Assembly (NCBI GenBank): GCA_946894095.1
Contig: OX335658.1
Coordinates: 10,531,001-10,595,000, forward strand
DNA: 64,000 bases
Direction: 5' to 3'
Source of the DNA: Incurvaria masculella
Lineage: Eukaryota; Arthropoda; Insecta; Lepidoptera; Incurvariidae
Both the position numbers and the translations under genes were made by a program. The notes beneath the pieces are model-generated. The model did not search any database. It had not been told where the DNA came from and saw only the letters and a list, made by a program, of their open reading frames with translations. This document shows positions 34,917-46,521 of the stretch, piece by piece (positions within the stretch are counted from its first letter, which is position 1; every line of letters starts with the position of its first letter).

Positions 34917-35182
34917 CGTAAAAACGTTAAGCCCCATACAAGTTTTTCTACTTTTTCTCTGGCTTAACTTCTTCAACCTGTCAAAATCAAACTCGGACTA
35001 CCAATTTTGTATGAAATCGTGGAGCCGGTTTAAACGGCCGCGACGATACATAAACTGTCAAATCAAACTCCGACTCGCAATTGTTAGTTCACTGAACGCC
35101 CACTGCGCGCGCTCTTCAATTCTCCACACATTTGACTCCAAACGATCGACTGGATCGGTTTGGCGTAAACGCCAATTTAGGT
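34917..35182. mobile_element. ACCTAAATTGGCG-family MITE, copy 2
   Basis: The right half matches 9562-9868 closely (CTTCTTCAACCTGTCAAA, GAACGCCCACTGC, CGTAAACGCCAATTTAGGT). The left end is replaced or decayed before about 34917. Confidence 0.75.
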
Positions 35183-35876
35183 GACATGTCAGACTATGGG
35201 TTCAGGCTCGGTGTTTATCTGTAAGATACCCCTAAACTATATGACTTGCCATTAAACGAGAGTTTCGGTAAAAAGTTTTCAGTTTTCTTAATCGCACTGA
35301 AAACCTTGAAAACATTACGGAATGTTATTTTAAATAAAAATATTACTGTTTCTGCTATCGAGCGAATAAAACAATTAAAGGAATAAATGGAAGGAGTAAA
35401 AAAAAGGAATAAATTAAATTAAAAAAAATGTGTCATTGAAAACAATGTTTAAAAACATCCACTAGTACTTGTAAGCAAAACAGGTATGTACCTGGTTGAA
35501 ATATTCACAAATTTAATAAAATTTTGCTTATTAATAAAATGTTCGTTTCATATCCAATACGCCTTATTTGTCAATCATTTCAACTTGCTTATGCGATCTC
35601 GAATTATTTAACAACACAATAGATTTAAAAAATACAAGCCAAACACTTCGCTACAAAATCCGATCAGAATAAAGGATTAGACTAAAAAGGCCACTGAAAG
35701 CACCCTTACCAATACGTACCCGACACAGTCGCCTCTCCCGTAAGCTGATTAACTGGAGAACACATTCTGAGTGCTAACACTGCAACTCCGGACACCGTGT
35801 TGTAATTAAAACATTTCTGCTTAGCATGCATTGAAAAAAAATCTTCTTTAGAAATTAAGTTAACCTAGGTAGTTAA
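35183..35876. other. Unassigned AT-rich DNA
   Basis: No gene or repeat seen; poly-A runs near 35,400. Confidence 0.4.
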
Positions 35877-36225
35877 AAAACCGGCCAAGTGCGAGTCGGA
35901 CTCGCACACAAAGGGCTCCGTACCATTATACAAGATTGAATCAAAGAAAACAAGTTTAATGCATGGGAGCCACCCTTTAATTTTTATTTGTTTTTTTATT
36001 TTTATTTTTCTATTTTTTGTTAAAGCGGCAACAGAAATACACACTCCGTGGAAATTTCAGCTGTCTACCTATTACGGTTCGTAAGATACAGCCCTGTGAC
36101 AGACGAACGTACGGACGGGCGGACGGATAGCGAAGGCTTGTAACTGTAAAATTCAGCAATGATAAAATATGACAAATCCGAGTGCAGGGTTTCGTTTGGC
36201 ACCCGTTGGGTACAGAACCATAAAA
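35877..36225 (+). mobile_element. CCGGCCAAGTGCGAGTCGG element (plus)
   Basis: Starts AACCGGCCAAGTGCGAGTC, GGACTCGCAC, GGGCTCCGTACCAT. Continues with an AT-rich middle, GATACAGCCCTGTGAC, a short GACGGACGG run, and ends TTGGGTACAGAACC. A widespread lepidopteran-type repeat with no ORF. Other copies at 36778-37290, 38811-39106 (minus), 41784-42142 and 63864-64000. Confidence 0.85.
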
Positions 36226-36524
36226 TGGATAGCAAGATGATTTCATATTATTATTAAAATTAAATGTTTCTTTGCTAAGTATCTATTATTTAAATATACA
36301 TGTTTAACATACCTGGATATGGTTGACAAGTGGGCAATTCTCGAGAACGGCTCTAATAATTTAGCTATTTTTTTTTCAAACATTCATCCAAGTCCGAGAT
36401 GTTTCTAAGACAAAGCTGAATTAGATAGGGGGCGCTGGTGTTGAGATACGATTTTTTAAACTGACCGTTTAAATAAATCGCCGACGAGGGTGCAACCACA
36501 TTCACCGGACTATGTCCAAAACGA

Positions 36525-36560
36525 AATCGGCCCGAGCGGAGCCGGCAACCTCAGCTAGTA
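36525..36560 (-). mobile_element. Fragment of the ACTAGCTG-CGGTACCCGG family (minus)
   Basis: GGCCCGAGCGGAGCCGGCAA followed by CCTCAGCTAGTA is the reverse of the start of the unit at 53903. The surrounding 36226-36777 holds nothing else I recognise. Confidence 0.55.
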
Positions 36561-36777
36561 CTAAATGAAATTTCGTGTTTTGTGTCACATACAACTATGA
36601 ATAAAATAGACAATATTACATTGTCCATCACCATATCACATAACGACCGCAGTAAAATTAAAACACTATGTGGTTACTGAAAAATCAATCGAGTGTCCTA
36701 CGTAATGCGCGACGAGCATGGAAGTAGTGGAGTAGTAACCGACACTCGCTTATAAGGTGGCGGCGATGCCATTTACA

Positions 36778-37290
36778 AAAAACCGCCAAGTACGAGTCGG
36801 CCTCGCACACGAAGGGTTCCGTACCATCGTACAAGATTTTTAAAAATCAAGTTTTTGTATGAGGGCCAATTGAATTTTTATTACTTTTAAATTTTACCTA
36901 TTTGTTGTTATAGCGGCAAAATAAATACACACCCTGTGAAAATTTCAGCTGCCTACCTATCACGGTTCATGAGATAATCTGTTCTACCAAGGAATTGTTT
37001 CGCAGTAGCATTTAAATCTAAGTGTGTATTTCATAATTGTGGATGGAAAAATATTTTGTGTAAGCCCGTGAAGTTTCTTTGCGGGTTCTTCTTTACTGGG
37101 TTGATCGAATCCGCGGATCTTTGTGACGCAACTTAGTGTAGTTAGACTAGCAAAAAGTTCAGATAAAGAAATAAAATGGAAAAAAAATAAAGATACAGCC
37201 CTGACGGGTCAGACGGACGGACGGACGGTCGGACAGCGGAGGCTTAGTAATATAGTTCCGTCGGCACACTTTGGGTACAGAAACCTAAAA
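36778..37290 (+). mobile_element. CCGGCCAAGTG element, interrupted
   Basis: Starts AACCGCCAAGTACGAGTCGG and runs to CACGGTTCATGAGATA (36976). It is split by a 214-bp insert and resumes AGATACAGCCCTGACGGGTC at 37191, with a GACGGACGGACGG run and the usual TTGGGTACAG end. Confidence 0.8.
36977..37190 (+). mobile_element. 5'-truncated LINE tail nested in a repeat
   Basis: Contains GTGAAGTTTCTTTGCGGGTT and CTTCTTTACTGG, as in the tail at 59935, then GACTAGCAAAAAGTTC and an A-rich end (AAATGGAAAAAAAATAA). AGATA flanks both sides (36972-36976 and 37191-37195), a short target duplication. Only a non-coding 3' end. Confidence 0.75.
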
Positions 37291-37299
37291 ATGGTAGCG

Positions 37300-37744
37300 C
37301 CGGAGAGTCAGTCCGCTGACTAATTCGCTCACTACTTACTGGATTTCCTCGGATTCCAACGACACAAACACGTAGGAAATTCACAGGACAGTATTTAGTG
37401 CAACGAAAATTCCTAAGCGAACTAACTACAGTTGGAGCAAGGTTTCTTAACTTGGGGTCCTATTACAAACGCTATCGAGTAAGCGATATCGAGAAGGCGA
37501 TATCGCCTTTCAAAAAAAATGTGCGTTTGACAGTTGGGTTCTAAAGCGTTGTTAATACTATTTGTCAAGCGCATCTCTCGAGTACGGAAGGGGTATGAAC
37601 ATTTCATATTTTTTAAATCACGCAAGGGGTCAATACTACAAATACATAGGTTAAGAAACACAAAATCAGACGTTTTACACTAACTCGTGGCTACCCTGCC
37701 GCCATGAGTTTCGATCGCTCCTCGCGTCCTTACATTCTCGCTGT
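37300..37744. other. Unassigned
   Basis: Includes GATATCGAGAAGGCGATATCG near 37,484-37,505, a small palindrome. No gene or known repeat. Confidence 0.35.
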
Positions 37745-38640
37745 ACAAGTACACATAAAAAAATGTGCAAATTTCACTGTTTTAGCACAGTTAAAATTCT
37801 GTTATTCATGGTAATTTATTTCTGTATTACAGGAAGCATCTACTTATGAACCAAAACAGTTAGTATTACACAGTATTTCAACTGATTGAACAGTACCGCT
37901 TGGTGAAAATAACACGTGTGTGCGCGCCCAGGCAGGTCGCACTTCACAAGCGCAGGAGTTGCAATGCCCGGTAGCCTCGGGACGTCACAGGGGGGCACCA
38001 GAGGAGTAGGAACATCCACCTACCTCCAGCAGCACCAGCTCCTAGGCGTCGGATCCCGGGACAATGTTCGGCGGCACAGCACTTCGCGCAGGACGACACA
38101 GCCTGGTCAGGCGCGCGGCGGGTTGCGGGCGTGGAGCCCTAAGAGGAGCTCCACGATGAAAGTGGGGACGCGGCGCATGCGTGCACCATGCGTGACAGCT
38201 AGTAGCCGAGAGAGAGCGGGTGGCATAGGAAAAACTTCGGATGGGATTGAATTCTTGTGAATTGCAAACTACCCACCTAGGTCACCCATGCCATATTGGC
38301 GTGAACAACGTGTGACAGATCAGATGATTTTGAAACGGTTATCTGAACGGGGTGTGCAATTGTCCAGTTTCAAGAGGTACATGAATTTTAACAGACTGGA
38401 CAGTACCTTTTCACTGAATATAAGACGTAAGTAAGAATGGAAAAAATACTAAAGCTAGAAACAGTTTTCACACAGTTAGGGAATAGGTAAGAGAAAGCAC
38501 TTATTGTACACAGTTAAAAAAACAATAACAAGATACAGTAACATTTAACTGTGTTTACTCAGAGTAACCGATCTTCTTGGTTCGCTCTATTTCAACGTTG
38601 CAAGACGGTTGTTATTATTGGAATTAGGGCCGAGAGCACG
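37745..38640 (-). mobile_element. AACTGT-rich element, copy C (minus), interrupted
   Basis: Read on minus, 38640-38308 matches the left half of copy B (CAATAATAACAACCGT, TTACTCTGAGTAAA, GTTAAAATTC) and 37920-37745 matches its right half (AAGCGGTACTGTTCAA, AACTGTGCTAAAACAGTG). A GC-rich insert separates them. Confidence 0.7.
37921..38307. other. GC-rich 387-bp insert flanked by a 7-bp repeat
   Basis: ACGTGTG occurs on both sides (37914-37920 and 38308-38314), as for a target duplication, because copy B has the uninterrupted site. The insert is strongly GC-rich (GGCGCGCGGCGGGTTGCGGG-type) with a 114-codon plus-strand ORF (37916-38260) rich in Arg, Gly and Ser. The ORF may only reflect GC content. 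There are no inverted ends and no A-tail. Origin unknown: perhaps a retrocopied or filler fragment of a gene 5' region. Confidence 0.55.
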
Positions 38641-38810
38641 AAAGGACAAGAAATAAAAATCAACATCAACGTATGATTTAATACGTCACTTTGTATGGAC
38701 AGTATACAGGGAGCTCCGTGCGGTTCACTAAAAGTGACGTGTTTGAACATTGATTAACTCGGCCGTCTCTTCGTGCAATCGGGGCTTAGAGAAAGATTTA
38801 CTGATTATTT

Positions 38811-39106
38811 TTTAGGGTTCCGTACCCAAAGGGTGAAAACGGAACCCTCTTACTAAGCCTCCGTCCGTCCGTCCGTCCGTTCGTCAGTCTGTTACAAGGC
38901 TGTATCTCGTGAACCGTAATAGGTAGGCAGCTGAAGTTTTCACAGAGCGTATATTTATTTTGCCGCTATAACAAAAAATAGGTAAAATAAAAAATAATAA
39001 AAATTAAAGGGAGCCCCCATACAAAAAGATGTTTTTTTATGTTAAATCTTGTACGATGGTACGGAACCCATCGTGTGCGAGTTCGACTCGCACTTGGTCG
39101 GTTTTT
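38811..39106 (-). mobile_element. CCGGCCAAGTG element (minus)
   Basis: Read on minus it starts AAACCGACCAAGTGCGAGTC and ends TTGGGTACGGAACCC, with a GACGGACGG run. It abuts the next element without a gap. Confidence 0.85.
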
Positions 39107-39502
39107 AACCGACTTAAAAAAAGGAGGAGGTTATCAATTCGTCTGTATGTTTTTTTTTTATGTTTGTTACCTCATAACTTTTGCCTGGGTGAACCGATTT
39201 TGATGATAATAATTATTTTTAATGATAGCTAGTGATTCCCAAGTGGTTCCATTTTAATTTGGTTAAGTTCTGACAATGATATCCATGAGAAAATCATAAA
39301 AGTCTTAAATTTGTATTAAGATGTGCGCGACAAATGGACGAATAACTCAATATAACGCCAACCGATTTCGGTGATTCTTTTTTTATTGGAAAGGACGTGT
39401 ACAAATTAGTAAGTGTACTTCAGATAAAAAGTAAAAAAAAAAACCAAAAAAAAAACATACAGACGAATTGATAACCTCCTCCTTTTTTTGAAGTCGGTTA
39501 AA
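39104..39502 (+). mobile_element. TAACCGACTTC element, copy 1
   Basis: Terminal inverted repeats of about 45 bp: TTAACCGACTTAAAAAAAGG, AGGAGGTTATCAATTCGTCTG at the left, the complement at the right. The interior has GTTACCTCATAACTTTTGCC and ATGTGCGCGACAAATGGACG. No ORF. Its right end is fused to a telomere-motif hairpin. Confidence 0.85.
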
Positions 39503-39725
39503 AATAATTTCCATTTTTGTAGTTACGATTTCTGTTATTTTTTGAGTCGGTGTCAGCCAAGGTTAAGTTAGGTTAGGTTAGGTTCTCTTGATTGGCGCAG
39601 CGTGTGCCCGGCTGACGCCGACTCAAATATAACAGAAATCGTAACTACAAAAATGGAAATTATTTTTTACTTTTTAGTGCTTTTTCTTTGAAGTCGGTTA
39701 TTTTTTTTTGTTAATTTTTTCAGTG
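39500..39725 (+). mobile_element. Telomere-motif hairpin, copy 1 (left arm truncated)
   Basis: The left arm (39500-39556) lacks its outer ~55 bases; the right arm (about 39610-39720) is full length. The loop holds GGTTAAGTTAGGTTAGGTTAGG at about 39559-39581, then CTCTTGATTGGCGCAGCG. The missing outer arm is replaced by the end of the element to its left. Confidence 0.8.
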
Positions 39726-40010
39726 TACCCATTACTGTATAGAGTTGTTCTGTTACGCCACGGCCCGGCCGGAAAGCGGCATGTAATGTGGAGGACGTCG
39801 ACAACAGACCACGAAGCACTCTATTCCGGTCGCATGGACTGTGTGCGGTCGACGCCAATCAACTCAATCCGGCTGTTCTGCTCCGCCACCCGTTGGAGCG
39901 GAATAACGAAGGGCTGTTCTAGCTTGGCCTATTACCTCAAGTTTTCGGTGAAAGGACACGCTAGTCCTAGCGCAAGCGTGAATGATGTAACTGACTTGAC
40001 TTAAGGTGCC

Positions 40011-40369
40011 CCCGTAAGCATCAGAAAATTTCGCCTCCGATACAAACGTATAGTTTACTAATCATTTGAAAACCACTGTTCTAATTTACTTGATATTTGG
40101 TATTATATATCTGGCAACAAATATCTGTATCTGCATGCCTTTGTTTTTTCGGTAAATGTATCCTGAGTCAAACCAAAGAGAAAACAAAATTAGTATGAAG
40201 ATTTTGTTTTTGCTTTCATCCGATTCGGTTTGGATTTTTCAAAAAAAACAAAAGCATGCAGACACAGATTATTGTTGCCTGATATTAAGTATCAAATATC
40301 AATTAAATTGGAACAGTGGTTTTCAAATTATTAGTAAACTACGTTTCTATGGGGAGCATAGCTTACGGG
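40011..40369. mobile_element. Long-TIR MITE (CCCGTAAGC family), copy 2
   Basis: Both ends are present: CCCGTAAGC at left and GCATAGCTTACGGG at right. The inner arms TAGTTTACTAATCATTTGAA and TTCAAATTATTAGTAAACTA pair over about 80 bp. Confidence 0.8.
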
Positions 40370-40550
40370 CCGTTCTTAAGGGCTCGTATATCAGAGGTCA
40401 GGGTTTTAATCCCCGGCCCGTTCATGCTCCACTTTATTTCTCTTTCTGAGTTGGATATGTGCATTTCGTCACGAATGCGAGCTGTTCCATTGTTTAGATT
40501 ACATGTAAGACTGTAAGTTGTTAATTACTCCTGCTGTTACCTACTGCTGT
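40370..40550 (+). mobile_element. tRNA-headed SINE (plus), 5' half
   Basis: GGGCTCGTATATCAGAGGTC, the B-box-like GGGTTTTAATCCCCGG, then GAGTTGGATATGTGCATTTC and ACGAATGCGAGC. The rest of the body is lost. It directly follows the MITE end. Confidence 0.75.
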
Positions 40551-41017
40551 TAAATAAAAATGTGCTTATAATATAAGCATTAAATAGCCTACGTCACACG
40601 CAGACATACCGAAAGGATTCGCGTGTACAGCAAATGTAATTATGTATTTTTTTTATTTGAATATAACCGCCATTTTGTGGCCTGAACGAAAAAAAATCTT
40701 CATACAAAAAGTTGTAGACATCCTCTTACTAAAAAACATTTCAAACTTTTATTAATTTCATTTCAATTCAGTCATTTTAATTAACTTTCGTTATTCAGTA
40801 CATGAAGTTATGCTTCCACCTCCTTTTTTGGCTATTTTTATGTGTATTTTTGGTTTTTGCGAAGATGCACTTAGTAAAAATATTTTAACTATATTTTTGT
40901 TAAATGTGTTCTAGGCCTGTCAATACAGTTTTAGTAGACTCAAATATAAAATTAAGTGTTATCAGAACAACCATGATCTAGTAAAGGCTTGTATGCCAGC
41001 CACAAAAACAGTAGTCT
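40551..41017. other. Unassigned AT-rich DNA
   Basis: No gene or repeat seen. Confidence 0.4.
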
Positions 41018-41170
41018 AAGGGTCTCTTCCACCAAGTACTGATTAGCTTAATCCGGACATTAAAGGGCCTTTCTTACCATCTTACATTCGACACCAGTGC
41101 AAGATAATCAGCACTTTAGTAATAAAGGCCCTTTAAGTGTCAATTAAAATAAATCAGCACTTGGTGAAAA
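41018..41170. mobile_element. Palindromic MITE (CAAGTGCTGATT family), copy 1
   Basis: Left AAGGGTCTCTTCCACCAAGT...CTGATTAGCTTAATC mirrors the right ATTAAAATAAATCAGCACTTGG. In the middle ACATTAAAGGGCCTTTCTTAC pairs with TAATAAAGGCCCTTTAAGTG. Related to 43810-44148. Confidence 0.75.
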
Positions 41171-41783
41171 CCAATCTAAGTCTAAAGTTGATATATGTAG
41201 TTCAATTTGTCAGATAATTTTAACAAAGAACGTTTTAATAACTTTTGCCAGACTCTTGGGTTTTCCCTTTTATATCCGATTTTCGGGTTGCGGTGACAGG
41301 GTTTTGGTTAAATTTAACCATACCTTTTCAGAGTACGTTTTAACATTTTTACAAACTGCTCAATATATACCAACGAAGTCGGACCTAGCAGCAGATTCAG
41401 TTCCTTCAAAATATTTTCACTGCAGAACATCCGGAAATCGAGGTTCGGTTGGAGATATTTTATGTCTTTGTTTGTTTCGCAATGCGACCCACATATAACC
41501 CTATACATGCATGTATATACTACCCATGCAATGTTTCGTTTCCGTGCCAAGTAACTATTCAAAAATATATTTCATTTTGCTGGAATTAGCGCTGCATCCG
41601 GTTCCCTTCTAGGTTTTTCAACAAAAACAACGAAATTAAAATGTTTACTATCAATAAATGCTTAGCGTGTAGACAATCAGATAAAGTTTATTCTTACATA
41701 ATTTATAAATATTATGATAAATTAATTAATTATGATTAACGAAATGAATATCACTAAAGAATAATGAATGTAACGAATAACTA
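41171..41783. other. Unassigned
   Basis: Contains an 80-codon ORF on plus (41256-41498) and one on minus of similar length, neither recognisable. No repeats seen. Confidence 0.35.
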
Positions 41784-42142
41784 AAAACCGGCCAAGTGGG
41801 GGTCGGACTCGCACATGAAGGATTCCGATTATACATACAAGATTTGACCCAAATAAATTACGTTTCTTGTATTATTATTTTTTTAAAGCTGTAACAGAAA
41901 TACACAGTGTGTAAACATTTCAGATTGTTTACTTATAACGGATACAGCCCTGTGACGGACGGACACCGACCGAACGGACTACTTCGTTAACTGTGTTAAC
42001 GATAAAATTAAATGAAATTAATCATTAAAGGGGGGCCCTCCATTCAAACAAGGTCCTCCACATTTAACGTGATTTTTTTTGTGTTCAATCTTGTGCGATG
42101 GTACGGCATCCTTCCTACGAGTTCCTGACTCGTACTTGGCCG
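41784..42142. mobile_element. Head-to-head dimer of the CCGGCCAAGTG element
   Basis: Starts AAACCGGCCAAGTGGGGGTC in plus orientation through GATACAGCCCTGTGACGG. After about 42,030 it continues with an inverted 5' part and ends CTCGTACTTGGCCGG. So two starts of the family face outwards. Confidence 0.75.
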
Positions 42143-43809
42143 GATACATTGTGGTTATTAGTCATACGCATATACTTGTTCAATGGCCGCGTTCATAGAT
42201 GGCAATATATATATTTCTTAATAAGTATACAATCGATCACAATTATTTTAAATACCGTAGTAATGAGAATTCCGATGATTAACCGTATATTGTTTTTATC
42301 GATGTACTGGACAGCTATCTCTTTAATTTAAGATAATAAAAAATAATTATAATCTCATTTTTTAATAATCTGAAAAAAACATTTCGAGCAAAAACATTCT
42401 GATTATTTTCCAAAATCTGATTACAATCAATATCGATGTCCTTAAATAACCTCAGATTATGCAACTATATATGTTTCTTATTTTAAACTTTCTATTTACT
42501 AATTTTACACTTTCTATAATAAGGTAAAATATGAAAGTACTTACTTAAGTTATAAATCTTTATTTTCTCCGATAAATATTCTACAAAAGTCGATATCCAG
42601 AATAGCACCTTCTAAATGTTTATAACTGTCAGGTGATCTTATATTCCATACCGATACTTAGTTATTTTCCTTGGGTACTATGCATCGTACTTACTATGTT
42701 AACGTGAGTGTGCTAATCGCAGGGGCTAGTGTTGCGATGCACAAAGCAATTAGCCGGCGGCAGCGCAGTTACAAATTGAGATAAACGCTGGCCCCTGCTT
42801 CCGCACCCGCACCGCACACGCGGCGGTACTCCGGCGGTATTCCGGCGGTAGCGCCACCGCCCGCCCGCATCACCGCCCGACCTGCGGAACCAGGAAACTA
42901 GTTAGAACGCCTCTTAGCTCCCGCTGGAAAATATGATTTTCATTTTGCGTCAATAATATACCACGTGTGGATTTAATAAGAGCACGGATGGCTTCTTTTG
43001 TCTAGATTTTATTAGCCCGTCACAAGGCTTTGTAAAAGGAGCTGGTCGGGTCACGATGACAGTGATTTCCCTTTTTGGTTATAACCATATTTTATTCAAT
43101 GCAATTGCATCAATGCAGGGTCATTATTTTTAGGTGGATCCCACACGATTTTCTTAATTCACATAAAATAAATCGATTCATATTCATAAAATGATCGGTG
43201 GCTTCGTATAATACCAAAGACCCAAAAATAGAAAAAGAACTAGACATACATTTAATTTGATGTTGACCAAAAACTTTTTCAGTTTAATTTCAAAATTTGA
43301 TTACAATGCATAAAATGTAAATGTCACTAAAACTCGAATTAATATAAATTGTATTTATCAGTGAGATACGCCAATGCCAGTCATCTTTATCATCTATATC
43401 AATTAAAATATCTTGTTGGCAAAAATTATACTCCAAACTGTAAACACTGGAATCGAGAAGAATATATTTACCACTTATGGAATGTGCCCAGACTGAAGAC
43501 TTAATAATATTCATAGACTTTAAATCAGTTAGATTAACTTGTTCCTTTCCATACACAGCGCAATAAGTTAGCCGAAAAATATGGATGCATTTAAAATTTG
43601 TTTAGGCTTTCTGAAGAAATCTGTTGATCGGATCGAACTAATCGTATGAAACGGTAACGGTTCGCTGGCTTAGCCGCTTTGTGGTTTAAGTCCCAATAAA
43701 AATCGGAATAAGAAAAATCTCGTAACTATGTCCCTGGAATGTAGCTGATCCTAAGAATAAACAAGTAGATATCAGTATTCCCATGGAGCTAATTTGACTT
43801 TTTAAATTT
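42143..43809. other. Mostly unassigned, with a CpG-rich block
   Basis: 42720-42905 is strongly GC-rich and contains three CGGCGGTA units (CGGCGGTACTCCGGCGGTAT...). It may be a regulatory island. Fragments of the GTTTCAGCGACATC MITE lie at 42393-42450 (AAAATCTGATTACAATC) and 43272-43345 (TTTGATTACAATGCATAAAA). No convincing ORF. Confidence 0.4.
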
Positions 43810-44148
43810 AAGGGCCATTTCACCTGCTGATGAGCTTAATCACCACACATCAAGGACCTTTCTTAGCAGCTTGCAATCAATACCAGTACAAGATAATCAG
43901 CACTTTAGTAAAAAGGCCCTTGGTGAAAGGGCCTTTTGACCCACTGCTGATTAGTTTTCAACAAGTGCTGATTTATTGTAATCTAAATCAATAAAATAAA
44001 ATAAAATAAAAATAAAATAAAAAATACACTGAAAGGGCCTCTATTATTAAAGTGCTGATTATCTTGTACTGGTATTGATTGCAAGCTCCTAAGAAACGCC
44101 CTTAATATGTGGCGATTAAGCAAATCAGCAGTAGATGAAAAAGGTCCT
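43810..44148. mobile_element. Palindromic MITE (CAAGTGCTGATT family), nested pair
   Basis: Outer ends AAGGGCCATTTCACCTGCTG and CAGCAGTAGATGAAAAAGG. The motif GATAATCAGCACTTTAGTA and its inverse each occur. A second AAGGGCC start occurs near 43927, and a (AATAA)n run fills about 43983-44025. It looks like two family members merged. Confidence 0.7.
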
Positions 44149-45684
44149 AATTATACTTAAATGTGAGCAGATTCTGGAGGAATAAACGTTTATAAGCAGC
44201 AAGTTGCATGCACACTCGCATCGTCGCCGCGTCGGCGGGAAATTGGAGAGCACCGCTATCGAACCGAAATGGCCGATGCGACTTCAAAGCGATGTAAATG
44301 GGATTTGGAAATTGAGCGTAGTATTTTCAAAGCGCGTCCGGATGAGATTTTTTCATCAGCACAGCGTTGCATCGGCTCGTTGTTTTGTACCGGCACTGCT
44401 GCACGCCTGAAACCAGCCCCGTTTTCAGCAGACAGCAAACGGTAATATTGCATGACTCTCAATATAAACGACGTCCAAAAGTTTTATGATATTTGAAAAA
44501 ATTGATAATGGATTTGATAAATAAATTTGCTTTAAATTTAAAAACTGTCTTTTGAATTTGGTGTTGTCCAAATAATAACTTCCGAATTGGGTTTGCAAAA
44601 TATAATTTTTATTTTCAGAAGACATATTTGTAGGATATCACATTGACAGGAAGACAAAGGTTCGGTACGTCTAGGTTAAGTACGATGCACGCGCATTTTT
44701 TGAAAGGGAAAAATACGTTTAAAAATATCGCAATCGAAAATATTTTCAGCCCACTGATTCTGAATATAGGTTTTTTGAGGTGCAATCCAGATTTTGCAAG
44801 TTCACCACATTTTTCCATTTGCATCCTGAAAAAATATCGAATACACCAAACATTTCGAAAATGAAAATGAACATGAAATTCGAAATTAGATTCTTAGATT
44901 TATAATATTATTTATAATAATTAATTATATAAATTAATATATTAATTCAAATTAGATTATTAGATTGATAACATGATTAATTATTTTAGATATCGTACCA
45001 TTCATTTTACTTTGATGTATAGGGTCGTGTAGGCGCGTTGAAAAACGAGTATCGTGTACTCGCACATAATATTGTTATGGTTTTGTCTGTGAAACAAGCA
45101 AAATACAACCGTTATTGTTGTAAAAAATATGGTGAATCTACAAGCGTAATACTAGTAGTTTAGTTGGACAAGCAAATAAGTTAAGCAGCATATTCATTCG
45201 AGCTGTTCACCCCTGGCGTATGCCGTGCGGCGTCTTCCGAACCAATGAGGATCGGATGGCGGAGACGCCTCTGGAGTTACGGCAACGGGCTAGCCGATCC
45301 TGTAACACGATTCTCATACGTTTAAATGAATTCACACTCGTGTTTATAAAAGCGTTATTTATGTCAAATAACGTAATTACATTCGCTTATAGAGAGTACA
45401 TTTTTGTTGTTATGCGGTTACAAACAATCTTACAACTAAGTTTAGGTATATAATACCGTTTTTAAACTATTAATAAACTAAGCTAGAAGAGATGAGAGTG
45501 GATAGGTTTTTTTTTTAAATAAGGATGCTATACATAATGTCGATATTTAATTATTCTGAAAGTACAATTTAGCAGCCTTTTTACACTTTAACAATACATT
45601 TACTGTAATTAATGATGAGTTGATACAATAATAAACGGTCATGATATTTTTATAAACAATGACATATTTAATTTACAGTAGCGG
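44149..45684. other. Unassigned; GC-richer patches
   Basis: 44,200-44,430 and 45,205-45,305 are GC-richer (GTCGCCGCGTCGGCGGG; GAGACGCCTCTGGAGTTACGG) and may be host regulatory or exon DNA, but I cannot defend an ORF. The rest is AT-rich. Confidence 0.3.
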
Positions 45685-45810
45685 TGCCCATTAAACTACG
45701 TAAAAAATCTCCTCCATGGGCACCGACTGTGGAAAGGTTCCCATAATGCTGCGTTCCCCCTCTGCACTGCCAGGCTGATGCGCTGGAGGTATTTAATGCC
45801 TTTTTAAATA
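45685..45810. repeat. Short interspersed repeat (GTGCCCATTAAAC), copy 2
   Basis: GGTGCCCATTAAACTACGTA, CTCCATGGGCACCGACTGTG, GAAAGGTTCCCATAATGC: the same block order as 21720-21835. Confidence 0.65.
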
Positions 45811-46139
45811 TGTTATATGACTCAAATTCTCCGAATTCAGAACTCATATTTCGGCGTTCGCGGTTTCCATATTGAAAAGTTATAGCCACTAAGCCAGCCA
45901 GCAGCCGGAGCGAGCACGGGCGACCTACTAATCGATGGAATCCGACCGAATCTCATCGCCCGGCGGCGGTGCATCTCGTTCCACATATTTCGGACTAAAT
46001 GACTCGCCGAATCCACTAAAGCCATGGATTGGTCCACGTATTGGTAAGAACGACTTTAACGTTGCCCGTAACCATTTGATGAAAATTAACTAACCGAATT
46101 TGTATTTCATACAATCCTTTTTTATATATATTTTCTTAT

Positions 46140-46521
46140 GCAACCTGATATGGATGACTTATACCACACAATGATATAAGCCCAACACGCCATATTCCCG
46201 AAGGAATTAGGTGCTATGCCAGGACCTCCCCTTTATGAGCTGGATTTTAAATACCTACATTGAACTGGATGGAAAACACGAACAATTGATTCATTCTTCA
46301 ATGCCGCTTCGACCATCTTTTCATCCAATGCGATGGTACCAACCAGAGCGGGTTTAAATCCTACCATCTAGCATGGGAAGAGGACGTACAGTTTTACATG
46401 GATTCGTAAATGCACTTATTCCACTCAGGAAGAGAAAGAAAGTGGTGCACGAACGGGGCGAATATTTGAACCCAGACCTCTGGTGTGCTAGGCAAGTCCC
46501 CGCGCCACTAGGCTACAAGCC
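46140..46521 (-). mobile_element. tRNA-headed SINE (minus)
   Basis: The minus-strand head is GGCTTGTAGCCTAGTGGCGC with the B-box-like GGGTTCAAATATTCGC. The body ends ATATCAGGTTGC. A short insertion in the body (TGGATTTTAAATACCTACAT) distinguishes this copy. Confidence 0.85.
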
